From Nocardioides pocheonensis (GTDB lineage: Bacteria > Actinomycetota > Actinomycetes > Propionibacteriales > Nocardioidaceae), in NCBI RefSeq assembly GCF_003725535.1, contig NZ_RJSF01000019.1, positions 212,514 through 276,513 on the forward strand: DNA of 64,000 bases, read 5' to 3'. Positions within the stretch are counted from its first letter, which is position 1, and every line of letters begins with the position of its first letter. Shown here in pieces: positions 8,031 through 17,371 of this stretch. The position numbers were made by a program, and so were the translations under genes. The notes beneath the pieces are model-generated. The model was not told where the DNA came from, searched no databases, and saw only the letters and a list, made by a program, of their open reading frames with translations.

Positions 8031-8707
8031 GCGACGAGCTTCAGCAGGTTCACCTCGAGGGTGCGCACCTTGGCCTCGTCGAGCCGGGAGCGCTGGACCA
8101 GGTAGACGCTGACGATCCGGGTGCCCACCTGGACGGCGCCGGCGGCGTTGACGTCGGGCCCGCCGAACATGGACCCGGTGATGACGAACGCCGCGGAGCC
8201 GATGCCCGGCACGTCCTGGGGATCTCCCTCGACGGCGGAGTTCGCCTCGGTCTTGGCGCCCGCCATGCCGCCGGCCTCGGACGTGCTCTTGTCCAGGACC
8301 GTCACCGACATGCCGGTCTTGCCGCCCTGGTCGAACTTGCAGCCGGTCTGCCCGGGCACGGCAGCCCCGGTGACGGTCACGCCGAGGACCGCCCCGACCT
8401 GACCGGCGCCCAGGTGGCTGCAGACGCCGCCGCCGGCCGTCGAGGGCGCCTTCTGGTCCTGCGCGTCGCCGTCGCCGCCGGACGCGGTCGCCTTCGGCGT
8501 CCTCGTCGGGGTCGGCTTCGGCATGGCGCTCGTCACGGCCGCCGTCGGGGCCGGGGTGGGAGCGGGTGCCGTCGAGGTCGGCGTCGGGTTCACGGTGGAG
8601 CCGAGGGCACCCTGGTCGGGATCGACCTGGCTCCCGCCGCAGCCGGCTGCCGCGAGCGACAGCGCTCCGGCGAGGGCCGCCACGGACGCGACACGGGTGA
8701 GGCTCAT
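8000..8707 (-). CDS. Lipoprotein with DUF3558-like domain
   Basis: 235 residues. A signal peptide with a lipobox (SLAAAGCGG) places it on the outer face of the membrane. A Pro/Thr/Ala-rich linker (roughly residues 35-75) precedes a small domain with two cysteines (GGVCSHLGAGQVGAVLG and GCKFDQGG). Its layout resembles the actinobacterial DUF3558 lipoproteins, whose function is not established. The ATG chosen opens the signal peptide; the frame extends 132 codons upstream, but that is shadow of dapA. TACCTT (minus strand) lies 7 bases before the start. The 3' end overlaps folA by 31 bases. Confidence 0.78.
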   Translation of the reverse strand: MSLTRVASVAALAGALSLAAAGCGGSQVDPDQGALGSTVNPTPTSTAPAPTPAPTAAVTSAMPKPTPTRTPKATASGGDGDAQDQKAPSTAGGGVCSHLGAGQVGAVLGVTVTGAAVPGQTGCKFDQGGKTGMSVTVLDKSTSEAGGMAGAKTEANSAVEGDPQDVPGIGSAAFVITGSMFGGPDVNAAGAVQVGTRIVSVYLVQRSRLDEAKVRTLEVNLLKLVAQARASQTKS

Positions 8708-8714
8708 GGGGTCG

Positions 8715-8720
8715 AAGGTA
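8715..8720 (-). promoter_or_regulatory. Putative -10 box of the lipoprotein gene (leaderless)
   Basis: TACCTT on the minus strand, 7 bases before the ATG at 8707, without a ribosome-binding site. Confidence 0.5.
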
Positions 8721-8761
8721 CCGTCCCCGGTCGCGCTGACGGGGTCGGACCCGCGGAGCAC

Positions 8762-8767
8762 TAACCT
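8762..8767 (+). promoter_or_regulatory. Putative -10 box of dapA (leaderless)
   Basis: TAACCT lies 7 bases before the dapA ATG. The same hexamer and spacing recur before cinA. Confidence 0.6.
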
Positions 8768-8774
8768 AGGACCC

Positions 8775-9671
8775 ATGACCTTGCCTGACGCCCCCTTCGG
8801 TCGCATGCTGACCGCGATGGTGACTCCGTTCGCCGAGGACGAGTCCGTGGACCTGGACGGGGTCGCGCGCGTCGCCGACCACCTGGTGCGCAACGGCAAC
8901 GACGGGCTCGTGGTCTCCGGCACGACCGGGGAGTCCCCGACCACGACCACCGAGGAGGACGGCCAGATCCTCGCGGCCGTCAAGGACGCCGTCGGTGACC
9001 GGGCCAAGGTCATCGCCGGGGTCGGCACGAACTCCACGGCGCACTCCGTCGAGCTCGCCCGGCAGGCGGCGAAGGTGGGCGTCGACGGCATGCTGCTGGT
9101 CACGCCGTACTACAACAAGCCGTCCCAGGCCGGGGTGCTCGAGCACTTCCGTCGCGTCGTCGAGGCCGGTGAGCTGCCCACGATGCTCTACGACGTGCCC
9201 GGGCGCACCGGCACGACGATCGCGCTGGAGACCTACGAGCGTGCGCGCGAGCTGGACCACGTGATCGCGGTCAAGGACGCGTTCGGTGACATGCCGCGGG
9301 CGACCCGCCTGGTCGACCTGGGCTACGCCGTCTACTCCGGCGACGACCCGGCAACGCTGAGCTTCCTCGCCCACGGCGGCAGCGGGCTCGTGTCCGTCGT
9401 GGGTCACGTCGCCGGGCGCGAGCTTGCGGCGATGATCCACGCGTTCCTGTCCGGTGACCACGACGGGGCGCTGGCGACGTACAAGCAGCTGCTGCCGGCG
9501 TTCGACGCGGTCATGGGCGTCGCGAACTACGGCGCGACCACGGCGAAGGCCGCGCTCCAGCTGGCCGGGGTCCTCGACAACCGCCGGGTGCGGGGTCCGC
9601 TGGTCGCCCTCGACGACGACGAGGTCGCCGCCCTGCGCGTGGGCCTGGTTGCCGCAGGGCTCCTCTCATGA
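8775..9671 (+). CDS. dapA: 4-hydroxy-tetrahydrodipicolinate synthase
   Basis: Condenses pyruvate with aspartate semialdehyde, the first committed step of lysine and diaminopimelate synthesis. 298 residues. The Schiff-base lysine is Lys167 in HVIAVKDAFGD and the catalytic tyrosine is Tyr139 in MLYDVPGRTG. VVSGTTGESPTTTTEED is the pyruvate-binding loop and MLLVTPYYNKPSQ a family signature. The ATG is chosen over an upstream frame extension because it has a -10 box at leaderless spacing and matches DapA length. It overlaps rnj by four bases (ATGA), the usual actinobacterial dapA-rnj arrangement. Confidence 0.96.
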   Translation: MTLPDAPFGRMLTAMVTPFAEDESVDLDGVARVADHLVRNGNDGLVVSGTTGESPTTTTEEDGQILAAVKDAVGDRAKVIAGVGTNSTAHSVELARQAAKVGVDGMLLVTPYYNKPSQAGVLEHFRRVVEAGELPTMLYDVPGRTGTTIALETYERARELDHVIAVKDAFGDMPRATRLVDLGYAVYSGDDPATLSFLAHGGSGLVSVVGHVAGRELAAMIHAFLSGDHDGALATYKQLLPAFDAVMGVANYGATTAKAALQLAGVLDNRRVRGPLVALDDDEVAALRVGLVAAGLLS

Positions 9672-11359
9672 GCCACGCGCACCCCGAGCTGAGCCTGCCC
9701 GGTCCGCTGCCGCGCGGGGGCCTGCGGGTCACCGCCCTCGGCGGCCTGGGCGAGGTCGGTCGCAACATGACCGTCTTCGAGTACGACGGCCGGATCCTCG
9801 TCGTCGACTGCGGGGTGCTCTTCCCGGAGGAGAACCACCCCGGCGTCGACCTGATCCTCCCGGACTTCGACGCGATCCGTGACCGGCTCGACGCGGTCGA
9901 CGCGGTCGTGCTGACCCACGGCCACGAGGACCACATCGGAGCCGTGCCCTACCTGCTCCGCGAGCGCGAGGACATCCCGCTGGTCGGCTCCCAGCTCACG
10001 CTGGCGCTGGTCGACTCCAAGCTGCGCGAGCACCGGCTCAAGAACACCGTGAAGCACATCGTCGCGGAGGGCGACCGGATCACGTTCGGCCCGTTCGACC
10101 TCGAGTTCGTGGCGGTCAACCACTCCATCCCCGACGCGCTCGCGGTCGCGATCCGCACCGGCGCCGGGCTGGCGCTGCACACCGGCGACTTCAAGATGGA
10201 CCAGCTGCCGCTGGACGGCCGGATCACCGACCTGCGGGCCTTCGCGCGGCTGGGGGAGGAGGGGGTCGACCTCTTCCTGACCGACTCCACCAACGCCGAG
10301 GTTCCGGGCTTCACGACGTCGGAGAAGGACATCGCCCCGGTGCTCGACCGGGTCTTCCACCAGAGCGGCCAGCGGATCATCGTGGCCTGCTTCGCCTCCC
10401 ACGTGCACCGCGTGCAGCAGATCATGGACGCCGCCGCCGAGCACGGCCGCAAGGTCGCGTACGTCGGCCGCTCGATGGTCCGCAACATGGGGATCGCGCG
10501 CGACCTGGGCTACCTCAACGTCCCGCCGGGGCTGCTGGTCGACGCGAAGGCGCTCGCCGACATGCCGCCGGACAAGGTGGTGCTGATCTCCACCGGGTCG
10601 CAGGGCGAGCCGCTGTCGGCGCTGAGCCGGATCGCCCAGCGCAACCACAGCTTCGTGAGCCTCGAGGAGGGCGACACCGTCATCCTCGCGAGCAGCCTGA
10701 TCCCGGGCAACGAGAACGCCGTCTTCCGGGTGATCAACGGGCTGATCCGTGGCGGCGCGCGGGTCGTGCACAAGGGCAACGCACTCGTGCACGTCAGCGG
10801 GCACGCGAGCGCCGGTGAGCTGCTCTACTGCTACAACATCATCAAGCCGCGCAACGTGATGCCGGTGCACGGCGAGTTCCGGCACATGAAGGCCAACGCC
10901 GACCTCGCGATCGCCTCCGGTGTCTCCGAGGACCGGGTCGTGCTCGCCGAGGACGGCATCGTCGTCGACCTGGTCGACGGCAAGGCCGACATCGTCGGCA
11001 AGGTCGACTGCGGCTACGTCTTCGTCGACGGCCAGTCGGTCGGCGACATCACCGAGAGCAGCCTCAAGGACCGCCGGATCCTCGGCGAGGAGGGCTTCGT
11101 GTCGGTGATCGTGGTGGTCGACTCCCAGACCGGCAAGGTGGTCAGCGGTCCGGAGATCCACGCCCGCGGCTTCGCCGAGGACGACGCCGCGTTCGAAGCG
11201 ATCCGGCAGCCGATCATCGACGCGCTGGCCAAGGCGTTCAGCGAGGGCGTCGACGACACCCACCAGCTGCAGCAGACGATCCGCCGGGTGGTCGGCCGCT
11301 GGGTGAGCAACACCCACCGTCGTCGGCCGATGATCATCCCGGTCGTCCTGGAGGCCTGA
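9668..11359 (+). CDS. rnj: Ribonuclease J
   Basis: Metallo-beta-lactamase-fold RNase (5'-3' exo- and endonuclease) for mRNA decay and rRNA processing. 563 residues. The zinc motif HGHEDH is at residues 84-89. HTGDFKMDQLP, DSTNAEVPGFTTSEKD and VHVSGHASAGELLY are beta-CASP signatures; the C-terminal 100 residues form the RNase J oligomerisation region. Start codon and dapA stop overlap (ATGA), so the two are co-transcribed. Confidence 0.96.
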   Translation: MSHAHPELSLPGPLPRGGLRVTALGGLGEVGRNMTVFEYDGRILVVDCGVLFPEENHPGVDLILPDFDAIRDRLDAVDAVVLTHGHEDHIGAVPYLLREREDIPLVGSQLTLALVDSKLREHRLKNTVKHIVAEGDRITFGPFDLEFVAVNHSIPDALAVAIRTGAGLALHTGDFKMDQLPLDGRITDLRAFARLGEEGVDLFLTDSTNAEVPGFTTSEKDIAPVLDRVFHQSGQRIIVACFASHVHRVQQIMDAAAEHGRKVAYVGRSMVRNMGIARDLGYLNVPPGLLVDAKALADMPPDKVVLISTGSQGEPLSALSRIAQRNHSFVSLEEGDTVILASSLIPGNENAVFRVINGLIRGGARVVHKGNALVHVSGHASAGELLYCYNIIKPRNVMPVHGEFRHMKANADLAIASGVSEDRVVLAEDGIVVDLVDGKADIVGKVDCGYVFVDGQSVGDITESSLKDRRILGEEGFVSVIVVVDSQTGKVVSGPEIHARGFAEDDAAFEAIRQPIIDALAKAFSEGVDDTHQLQQTIRRVVGRWVSNTHRRRPMIIPVVLEA

Positions 11360-11360
11360 G

Positions 11361-12023
11361 GTGGAGGCCGACGCCTTCGAGCTGGTCAGCTACGAGCAGT
11401 GGGGCGCGGACTTCTTCGCCGAGGCGGTCAGCAGCGAGCGCATCCTCGGCGCGGTGAACAACCTCGCCGGCCAGCCGATCGACTTCGGACCGATGGGCGT
11501 CGGGCCGGGCCGGATCGCGAAGGTGCGGGCGTTCGGGGCGATCGGCGCGGCCACCGCCGAGCGGGTCGAGGGCCCGGAGATCACCTACCGGGTCGAGCTG
11601 CCGGTCGAGCTCACCTTCGAGCTGAACCTCCAGGTCGAGACGCACACCTTCCACGCCGAGCTGCTGGTGCCGCTGACCCTGCGTGCCCGAGCGGTCCGGG
11701 GCGTGCGCGTCTTCATCGACGTGACCCCGCCACGCAGCTCCGACGTGCAGGTCCGGGTGCAGGCCGAGGGCATCCGCGCGTCGATCATGCAGCGCGTGGC
11801 CAACGTCGAGGGCGAGCTGCGCCGCTTCGTGGCCCGGTACGTCGCCCGCGAGGTGTCCAAGCCGCACGTCGAGGCGGCACGGCTGATCGACGTGGCCGCC
11901 GCGATCGACCGCGCGTGGGCGCACATCTCGCCCGAGGCCACGCGGCACACGGTCGCCGAGGACCTCAACGAGGCGCTCGAGACGGAGATCCGGGAGAACG
12001 AGGACACCTTCCTCGAGATGTGA
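11361..12023 (+). CDS. Conserved actinobacterial protein of unknown function
   Basis: A 220-residue soluble protein that I cannot assign to a function. It is rich in beta-strand-like segments (ITYRVELPVELTFELNLQVET, VRVFIDVTPP), followed by a helical, acidic C-terminus (LNEALETEIRENEDTFLEM). The GTG starts one base after the rnj stop, and a GGAGG ribosome-binding site lies inside the end of rnj, so it is the third gene of the dapA-rnj unit. No signal peptide or catalytic motif is visible. Confidence 0.78.
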   Translation: MEADAFELVSYEQWGADFFAEAVSSERILGAVNNLAGQPIDFGPMGVGPGRIAKVRAFGAIGAATAERVEGPEITYRVELPVELTFELNLQVETHTFHAELLVPLTLRARAVRGVRVFIDVTPPRSSDVQVRVQAEGIRASIMQRVANVEGELRRFVARYVAREVSKPHVEAARLIDVAAAIDRAWAHISPEATRHTVAEDLNEALETEIRENEDTFLEM

Positions 12024-12165
12024 CTCTCGTGGCCAGTGGGGGTCGTGGGAAGCGTCTGCTGGGCGGTTCGCGCGGTTTCGACACTTTCCACGTTCCGCCC
12101 CCGAGGGGGCCCTTGGGCCCTACGCTTGTTGCCAGCGCGGGGGCCTGCGCTCCGGGAGAGGCACG

Positions 12166-13959
12166 ATGACTGCGAAGGACGCACCACGCCCAGACGGCGT
12201 CAGGAAGCTCTATGAGCTGATGCGCCGCGTGAACTCCTCCAGCGACCCGGCCGAGGTGCTCGAGGAGATCGCTCGCGGCGTCGTCGAGGTGCTCGGCTTC
12301 GGGATCGCCGCCATCGCCCGCCTCGAGGGCGACACCCTCGTGATGACCACGGTCGCCGGCCCCGAGGACGTCCGCGAGCAGATCATCGGACGCCGTACGC
12401 CGGTCTCGGCGATCCTGAACGAGTTCGCCCAGGCCGACGAGTGGGGCGTGCTGCGCTACGTCCCCCACGGCCGGCTGCCCGACGAGATCATGAGCGCGGC
12501 GTGGATCCCCGAGATCGACCCGAGCGACGACCCCGAGGCCTGGCACCCGCTCGACGCCCTCTACGCCCCCCTCTACAGCGCGACCGGCGAGCTGCTCGGC
12601 AACATGTCCGTCGACCTGCCCCCGGGCAACCGCATCCCGGGCCGGCGCGACCGCGAGCTGCTCGAGATGTTCGTGGTCCAGGCGGGCCTCGCGATGTTCA
12701 ACGCCCAGCAGCGCGAGCGGCTCGCGGAGCAGGTGCGTCTGGGTGAGACGCTCCAGCGGGTCACCGCCGCGGGGCGGCTCCTCGGCCTGGACCTGACCCT
12801 GCACGAGGCGGCGGAGGCGATCGCGACCGGCCTGGACGCCGCCCAGGTCTGGGTGCACTGCTTCCCGGACGGCGAAGCGAGCGCGAGCGAGTACGCCGCC
12901 GGCTTCCCCGACCGGGCGCCGACGCAGCGCCAGGCGGGCCTGCGACGCGAGCTGGCCCGTGCGGCCCACGAGCTGGGTCGTCCGATCGTCGTCGGCCGCG
13001 ACTCCGAGGAGCCGGGCCTGTGGGGCGTGCAGAACGTGCTGGCGCTCTACGACGCGGGCAGCCTGGCCGCTGTGCCGATCGCCGTCGGGCACGAGCTGCT
13101 CGGCAACCTGGTCCTGCTGCGCAGCAAGGACGCGGCCGACCTCACCGAGGCCGAGCTCGACGCGATCGAGCAGATCAGCCGCGAGATCGGCCGGATGGTG
13201 CTCAACACCCGCCTCTACGAGACCGAGCGCCGCCTGGTCGCCGAGCTGCAGGAGATCGACCGCTACAAGGGCGAGCTGATCGCCACCATCTCCCACGAGC
13301 TGAAGACCCCGCTCACCTCGATCATCGGGCACACCGAGCTGCTCGAGGAGCTCTCCACCGAGGTCGACTCGGTCCAGGCGATCTCGCGCAACGCCCAGCG
13401 GCTGAACCGGCTGATCGAGAACCTGCTGAACTACTCCCGCATCCAGGACCGCCGCGAGCACGCCCGCCGCGCGGTCGACCTGACCGTGCTCTGCGAGAAC
13501 AGCCTCGACCTGCTCGCGGTGCAGGCCGAGCAGGGCGGCCTGCAGGTGAAGCTGGCCTCCCCGCCGTCTCCGGTCGTCGTGTACGGCGACCCCGAGGAGC
13601 TCGCCCGCGTGATCGACAACATCCTCAGCAACGCGGTGAAGTACACCCCGGCCGGCGGTCGGGTCGACGTCGCCGTCAGCGCCGACGGCTCGTGGGGCGA
13701 GGTGGCGTGCACCGACACGGGCCTGGGCATCTCGGTGGTCGACCAGAGCCACCTCTTCTCGGCGTTCCACCGCTCCAGCAACCCCGAGGCCCTCTCGATC
13801 CCGGGCACCGGCCTCGGGCTGGCGATCTCCCGCCGGATCACCGAGCTGCACGGTGGCGACATCCTGGTCGAGTCCACCCTCGGGGAGGGCAGCACGTTCC
13901 GCGTGCGGCTACCCCTCAGCGACCGGCCCGTCGGCGACTGGGCGCTCGAGGACCGCTGA
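12166..13959 (+). CDS. GAF-domain sensor histidine kinase (orphan)
   Basis: 597 residues with no transmembrane segment. Two GAF-like sensory regions, about residues 15-180 and 195-345, precede a HisKA domain with the phospho-acceptor His377 in TISHELKTPL. The ATPase domain follows: NILSNAVKYTP (N box), DTGLGIS (G1) and GTGLGLAISRRI (G2). A GGGAG site lies about 11 bases before the ATG, and TACGCT at 12121-12126 is a plausible -10 giving a leader of some 35-40 bases. No response regulator adjoins it. Its last 51 bases overlap the convergent cydDC gene. The ligand (redox, gas or small molecule) is unknown. Confidence 0.9.
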   Translation: MTAKDAPRPDGVRKLYELMRRVNSSSDPAEVLEEIARGVVEVLGFGIAAIARLEGDTLVMTTVAGPEDVREQIIGRRTPVSAILNEFAQADEWGVLRYVPHGRLPDEIMSAAWIPEIDPSDDPEAWHPLDALYAPLYSATGELLGNMSVDLPPGNRIPGRRDRELLEMFVVQAGLAMFNAQQRERLAEQVRLGETLQRVTAAGRLLGLDLTLHEAAEAIATGLDAAQVWVHCFPDGEASASEYAAGFPDRAPTQRQAGLRRELARAAHELGRPIVVGRDSEEPGLWGVQNVLALYDAGSLAAVPIAVGHELLGNLVLLRSKDAADLTEAELDAIEQISREIGRMVLNTRLYETERRLVAELQEIDRYKGELIATISHELKTPLTSIIGHTELLEELSTEVDSVQAISRNAQRLNRLIENLLNYSRIQDRREHARRAVDLTVLCENSLDLLAVQAEQGGLQVKLASPPSPVVVYGDPEELARVIDNILSNAVKYTPAGGRVDVAVSADGSWGEVACTDTGLGISVVDQSHLFSAFHRSSNPEALSIPGTGLGLAISRRITELHGGDILVESTLGEGSTFRVRLPLSDRPVGDWALEDR

Positions 13960-16900
13960 GCCGCTGACGACCTGACCCCGGTCGGAGAGCGTCAGCACCC
14001 GGTCCATCTCGGCCAGGCCGACCTCCTCGTGGGTGATCCACACCAGGCTGCGGCGTGCGTCCGGGCCGTCACCGCGGGCGGCCAGCACCGTGTCGGTCAC
14101 GGCGCGGGCCGTGGCGGTGTCCAGGTGCGCGGTCGGCTCGTCGAGCACGAGCACCTCGGGGTCGGCGAGCAGGGCGCGGGCGATCCCGATCCGGGCCCGC
14201 TCGCCGCCGGAGACGTCCGTGGCGCCGTCGCCGAGGAGCGTGTCGAGACCCTCGGGCAGGTCGGCGTACCAGGCGCCGAGGCCGGCCGCGCGCAGGGCCG
14301 CCAGCACGCGGAGGTCGTCCGCGGCCGGCGACGCCAGCCGCAGGTTCTCCCGCAGGGACGAGGCGAACACGTAGGGGTTGTCGTCGACGAGGCCGACGTG
14401 CCGGCGCACCTCGGCCGACCCCAGCCGCTGCGCGTCCTGCTCGGCCAGGAGGTACGCACCGTCCCGGGGCGCCAGGTGTCGCACCAGCGTGGCGGCCAGC
14501 GTGGACTTGCCGCAGCCGGAGGGTCCGACGACACCGAGCGCCTGGCCCGGCGCCAGGTGCAGGTCGAGCCCGGTGACCACCGGCTGGTCGGACCACGCCA
14601 GTGAGGCGTGCTCCAGGCGCAGGTCGCAGGGACCCGAGAGCGTGGCCGGGGTGGCCGGCTCGGTGACCGCCGGGGCCAGGGCCTCGAGTGCGGCCAGCCG
14701 CTCGCGGGCGGCGCGGGTGCGGACGCCCATCGACCCGGCCTCCGGCACGGTGACCAGAACGTCGTGGAGCGCGAGCGGCAGCAGCAGCAGCATCGCGGTC
14801 ATGGGCCCGGACACCTCCCGGGCCGCGAGGCCGGGCGCGGTCAGCCACGCGGTCGCGACCACCGCCGCGCCGGAGAGCACGACCAGCAGGCCGCGAGCCG
14901 CGGCCAGCGCGCGTGCCGTGGCCCGGCTCGCCGCGGCCAGCCGGGTGCCGATCCGGCCGACCCGCTCGACGGCGGCGTCGTCGGCCTCCCACAGCACCAA
15001 TTGCCGCGCCGACTGGAGGCCGGCGACGACCTCCGCGGAGAGGGCGGCCCGCTCGGTGACGAACGCGGCCTCCGCGCGCCGGGAGCCGAGCCAGCCCAGG
15101 AGCAGGGCGGTCCCGCCGCCCGCGAAGGCCACGAGCGCCACCGGCACCACGGAGACGGGGTGCACCAGGAGCGCCACCAGGCACGCGACCAGGCTGGTCC
15201 CGAGCGCCGCGAGCAGGGGCTGGCGCACCCGGAGCTGCTCGTCGAGCTGGGCGTCGACGTCGTCGACGACAGCGGTCAGCAGGTCGCCGCGGTGCCGTCC
15301 GAGGCGGGCGGGGGAGAGCGGGACCAGTACGTCGTAGACCCGGGCCCGGGTGTCGGCGAGCATCCTGAGCGCGACGTCGTGGGACACCAGCCGCTCGGCG
15401 TACCGGAGGGCGGGCCGGGCCAGGCCGAACGTGCGCACGCAGACGATCGCGACCATCAGGTAGAGCACCGGGGGATGCTGCGCCGACTTGGCGATCAGCC
15501 AGCCGGCCGTCGCGGTCAGGGCCACGCCCGAGGTCGTCGCCGCGGTGGCGAGGGCGGTGGCGAGCGCCAGCCGGCGACGGGCGTGCACGGGAGCGGGGAC
15601 CGGCGTCTCCGCGGGCTCGGGGTCGGCCGTGCCCGCGACGGCCGCCGCGGCGGGGACGACGACGTCGTGCTCGGCGGGGGGCGTCACGGCCTCACCGGCG
15701 GGCGTCGTGAGCACGACCAGGTGGTCGGCTGCGCCGATCACGGCGGCGCGGTGCGCGACCACGACGACGATGGCGTGCCGGGCGAGCCGGGTCAGGGTGG
15801 CGAGCATGATCTGCTCGGTCTCGGCGTCGAGGTGGGCCGTCGGCTCGTCGAGGATCACGTAGGGCCGGTTCGCCAGTACCACGCGGGCCAGCGCGAGCCG
15901 GGCGCGCTGTCCGGCCGAGAGCCCGGCGCCGTCCTCGCCGAGGGGCGTCTCGAGCCCGAGCGGGAGCGTCGCGACGACCTCCTCGAGCCCGACGGCGGCC
16001 AGGGAGCGCCAGAGCTCGGGGTCGGTCGCCTCGGGACGGCCGATCCGCAGGTTGTCGGCGACGGTGCCGGCGGTCAGCCACGGCACCTGCGGCACCTGGG
16101 CGACCAGGTGGCGCCAGCTGCGCACGTCGACGGGCTCGCCGGCGAGCGTGATCGAGCCGCTGTCGAGCGGGCGCTCGCCGAGGAGCGCCTGCACGAGCGT
16201 GGACTTGCCGCACCCCGAGGGCCCGACGATCGCGGTCAGGCCCGGTGCCGGGATCGTCGCTTCCGGTACGACGAGCGCGGGTCGCGTGCTGCCCGGGTAG
16301 GAGACGACCACGTCACGCAGGTGCAGCGGCACCGGGTCGACGCGGTCGGGGTCCTCGGGCTGCGCGGCGTCGGCATCGGCGGACCGCACGGCGGCGGCCT
16401 CGTCCAGCAGCGCGGTCACCGAGACCAGCGTGGCGACGCCCTCGGCGGCGGAATGGAACTCCGCGCCCACGCGGCGCAACGGCCAGTAGGCCTCGGGCGC
16501 GAGCAGCAGCACGACGAGCGCGGTGCGCAGGTCGAGGCCGCCGGTCGCGAGCCGGAGGCCGACGCTGACGGCGACGAGGGCGACCGACAGGGTGGCGATC
16601 AGCTCGAGCGCGCCGCTCGACGCGAAGGCGAGCTTGAGGGTCTCCAACGTGGCCTGCCGGTAGCGGTCGGTGACCGCCCGGATCCGACGGGACTGCACCT
16701 GCGCCCGGTTGTAGGTGACCAGTGTGGGCAGCCCACGGACGACGTCGACGAAGTGCCCGGCGAGCCGGGAGAGCGTGCGGTACTGCCGGTCGGCCCGGTC
16801 GCGGGTGGCCAGGCCGATCAGGATCGCGAACACCGGCACCAGCGGCAGCGTGCACACCACGATCACGCCGGCCCACAGGTCCTGGCTGAGGATCAGCGCG

Positions 16901-17346
16901 AGGGTCAGGGGCGGGAGGACCGTCGCCACCACGAGGGTCGGCAGGAAGCGGGTCAGGTAGGGCTCCACCGCCGCGACGCCGCGGGTGGCGAGCAGCCCGA
17001 GCTCGCCGCTGCGCCGCCGGGACAGGCCGACGGTGCCCAGGTCCGTCGCCGCCCGGAGCACCTGCATCCGCAGGCTGCGGGTGACCTGGCCCGCTGCATG
17101 GGCCGCTGCGACGTCGCCGCACGCGCCGACGACCGCCCGGGCAGCGCTGATCCCCAGCAGCCACCAGGCGGCGGTGTGCCAGCCGGTGCCGGCGGGTGAG
17201 GAGAGGAGGCCGGTGACCAGCGCGGCCACCGAGAACGCCTGGGCGGCGACGAGCCCGCCCGACAGCACGCCACTACCGATCACCCCGGCCAGGGAGTACC
17301 TGGCCGGGGTGAGCAGTGGCAGGACCCGCGGGTCCACCGGCTTCAT
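13909..17346 (-). CDS. cydDC: Fused CydD-CydC thiol reductant ABC exporter
   Basis: 1145 residues joining two half-transporters that are separate genes in E. coli. The complex exports cysteine or glutathione-type thiols and is required to assemble cytochrome bd. The CydD half is N-terminal, with Walker A GPSGCGKSTL near residue 375 and signature LSAGQRARLALARVVL. The CydC half follows after a Pro/Ala linker, with a second Walker A near residue 938 and signature VSGGERARIGIARALL. Each half has about six transmembrane helices before its ATPase. Fusion is known in Streptomyces-type actinobacteria. It is the third gene of the cyd operon, 25 bases after cydB. Confidence 0.95.
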   Translation of the reverse strand: MKPVDPRVLPLLTPARYSLAGVIGSGVLSGGLVAAQAFSVAALVTGLLSSPAGTGWHTAAWWLLGISAARAVVGACGDVAAAHAAGQVTRSLRMQVLRAATDLGTVGLSRRRSGELGLLATRGVAAVEPYLTRFLPTLVVATVLPPLTLALILSQDLWAGVIVVCTLPLVPVFAILIGLATRDRADRQYRTLSRLAGHFVDVVRGLPTLVTYNRAQVQSRRIRAVTDRYRQATLETLKLAFASSGALELIATLSVALVAVSVGLRLATGGLDLRTALVVLLLAPEAYWPLRRVGAEFHSAAEGVATLVSVTALLDEAAAVRSADADAAQPEDPDRVDPVPLHLRDVVVSYPGSTRPALVVPEATIPAPGLTAIVGPSGCGKSTLVQALLGERPLDSGSITLAGEPVDVRSWRHLVAQVPQVPWLTAGTVADNLRIGRPEATDPELWRSLAAVGLEEVVATLPLGLETPLGEDGAGLSAGQRARLALARVVLANRPYVILDEPTAHLDAETEQIMLATLTRLARHAIVVVVAHRAAVIGAADHLVVLTTPAGEAVTPPAEHDVVVPAAAAVAGTADPEPAETPVPAPVHARRRLALATALATAATTSGVALTATAGWLIAKSAQHPPVLYLMVAIVCVRTFGLARPALRYAERLVSHDVALRMLADTRARVYDVLVPLSPARLGRHRGDLLTAVVDDVDAQLDEQLRVRQPLLAALGTSLVACLVALLVHPVSVVPVALVAFAGGGTALLLGWLGSRRAEAAFVTERAALSAEVVAGLQSARQLVLWEADDAAVERVGRIGTRLAAASRATARALAAARGLLVVLSGAAVVATAWLTAPGLAAREVSGPMTAMLLLLPLALHDVLVTVPEAGSMGVRTRAARERLAALEALAPAVTEPATPATLSGPCDLRLEHASLAWSDQPVVTGLDLHLAPGQALGVVGPSGCGKSTLAATLVRHLAPRDGAYLLAEQDAQRLGSAEVRRHVGLVDDNPYVFASSLRENLRLASPAADDLRVLAALRAAGLGAWYADLPEGLDTLLGDGATDVSGGERARIGIARALLADPEVLVLDEPTAHLDTATARAVTDTVLAARGDGPDARRSLVWITHEEVGLAEMDRVLTLSDRGQVVSGSAVLERPVADGPVAEG

Positions 17347-17371
17347 CGATCTGCGCCGTCCGGTCCGAGAC

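Noticed and set aside
12107-12120. GGGCCCTTGGGCCC palindrome as a terminator
   Set aside because: It sits directly upstream of the probable -10 box (TACGCT) of the histidine kinase gene and lacks a T-run, so it is more likely promoter-spacer sequence.
14608-17199. 863-codon open frame on the plus strand opposite cydDC
   Set aside because: Low-complexity Gly/Arg/Asp/Glu-rich translation; cydDC on the minus strand has complete transporter motifs.
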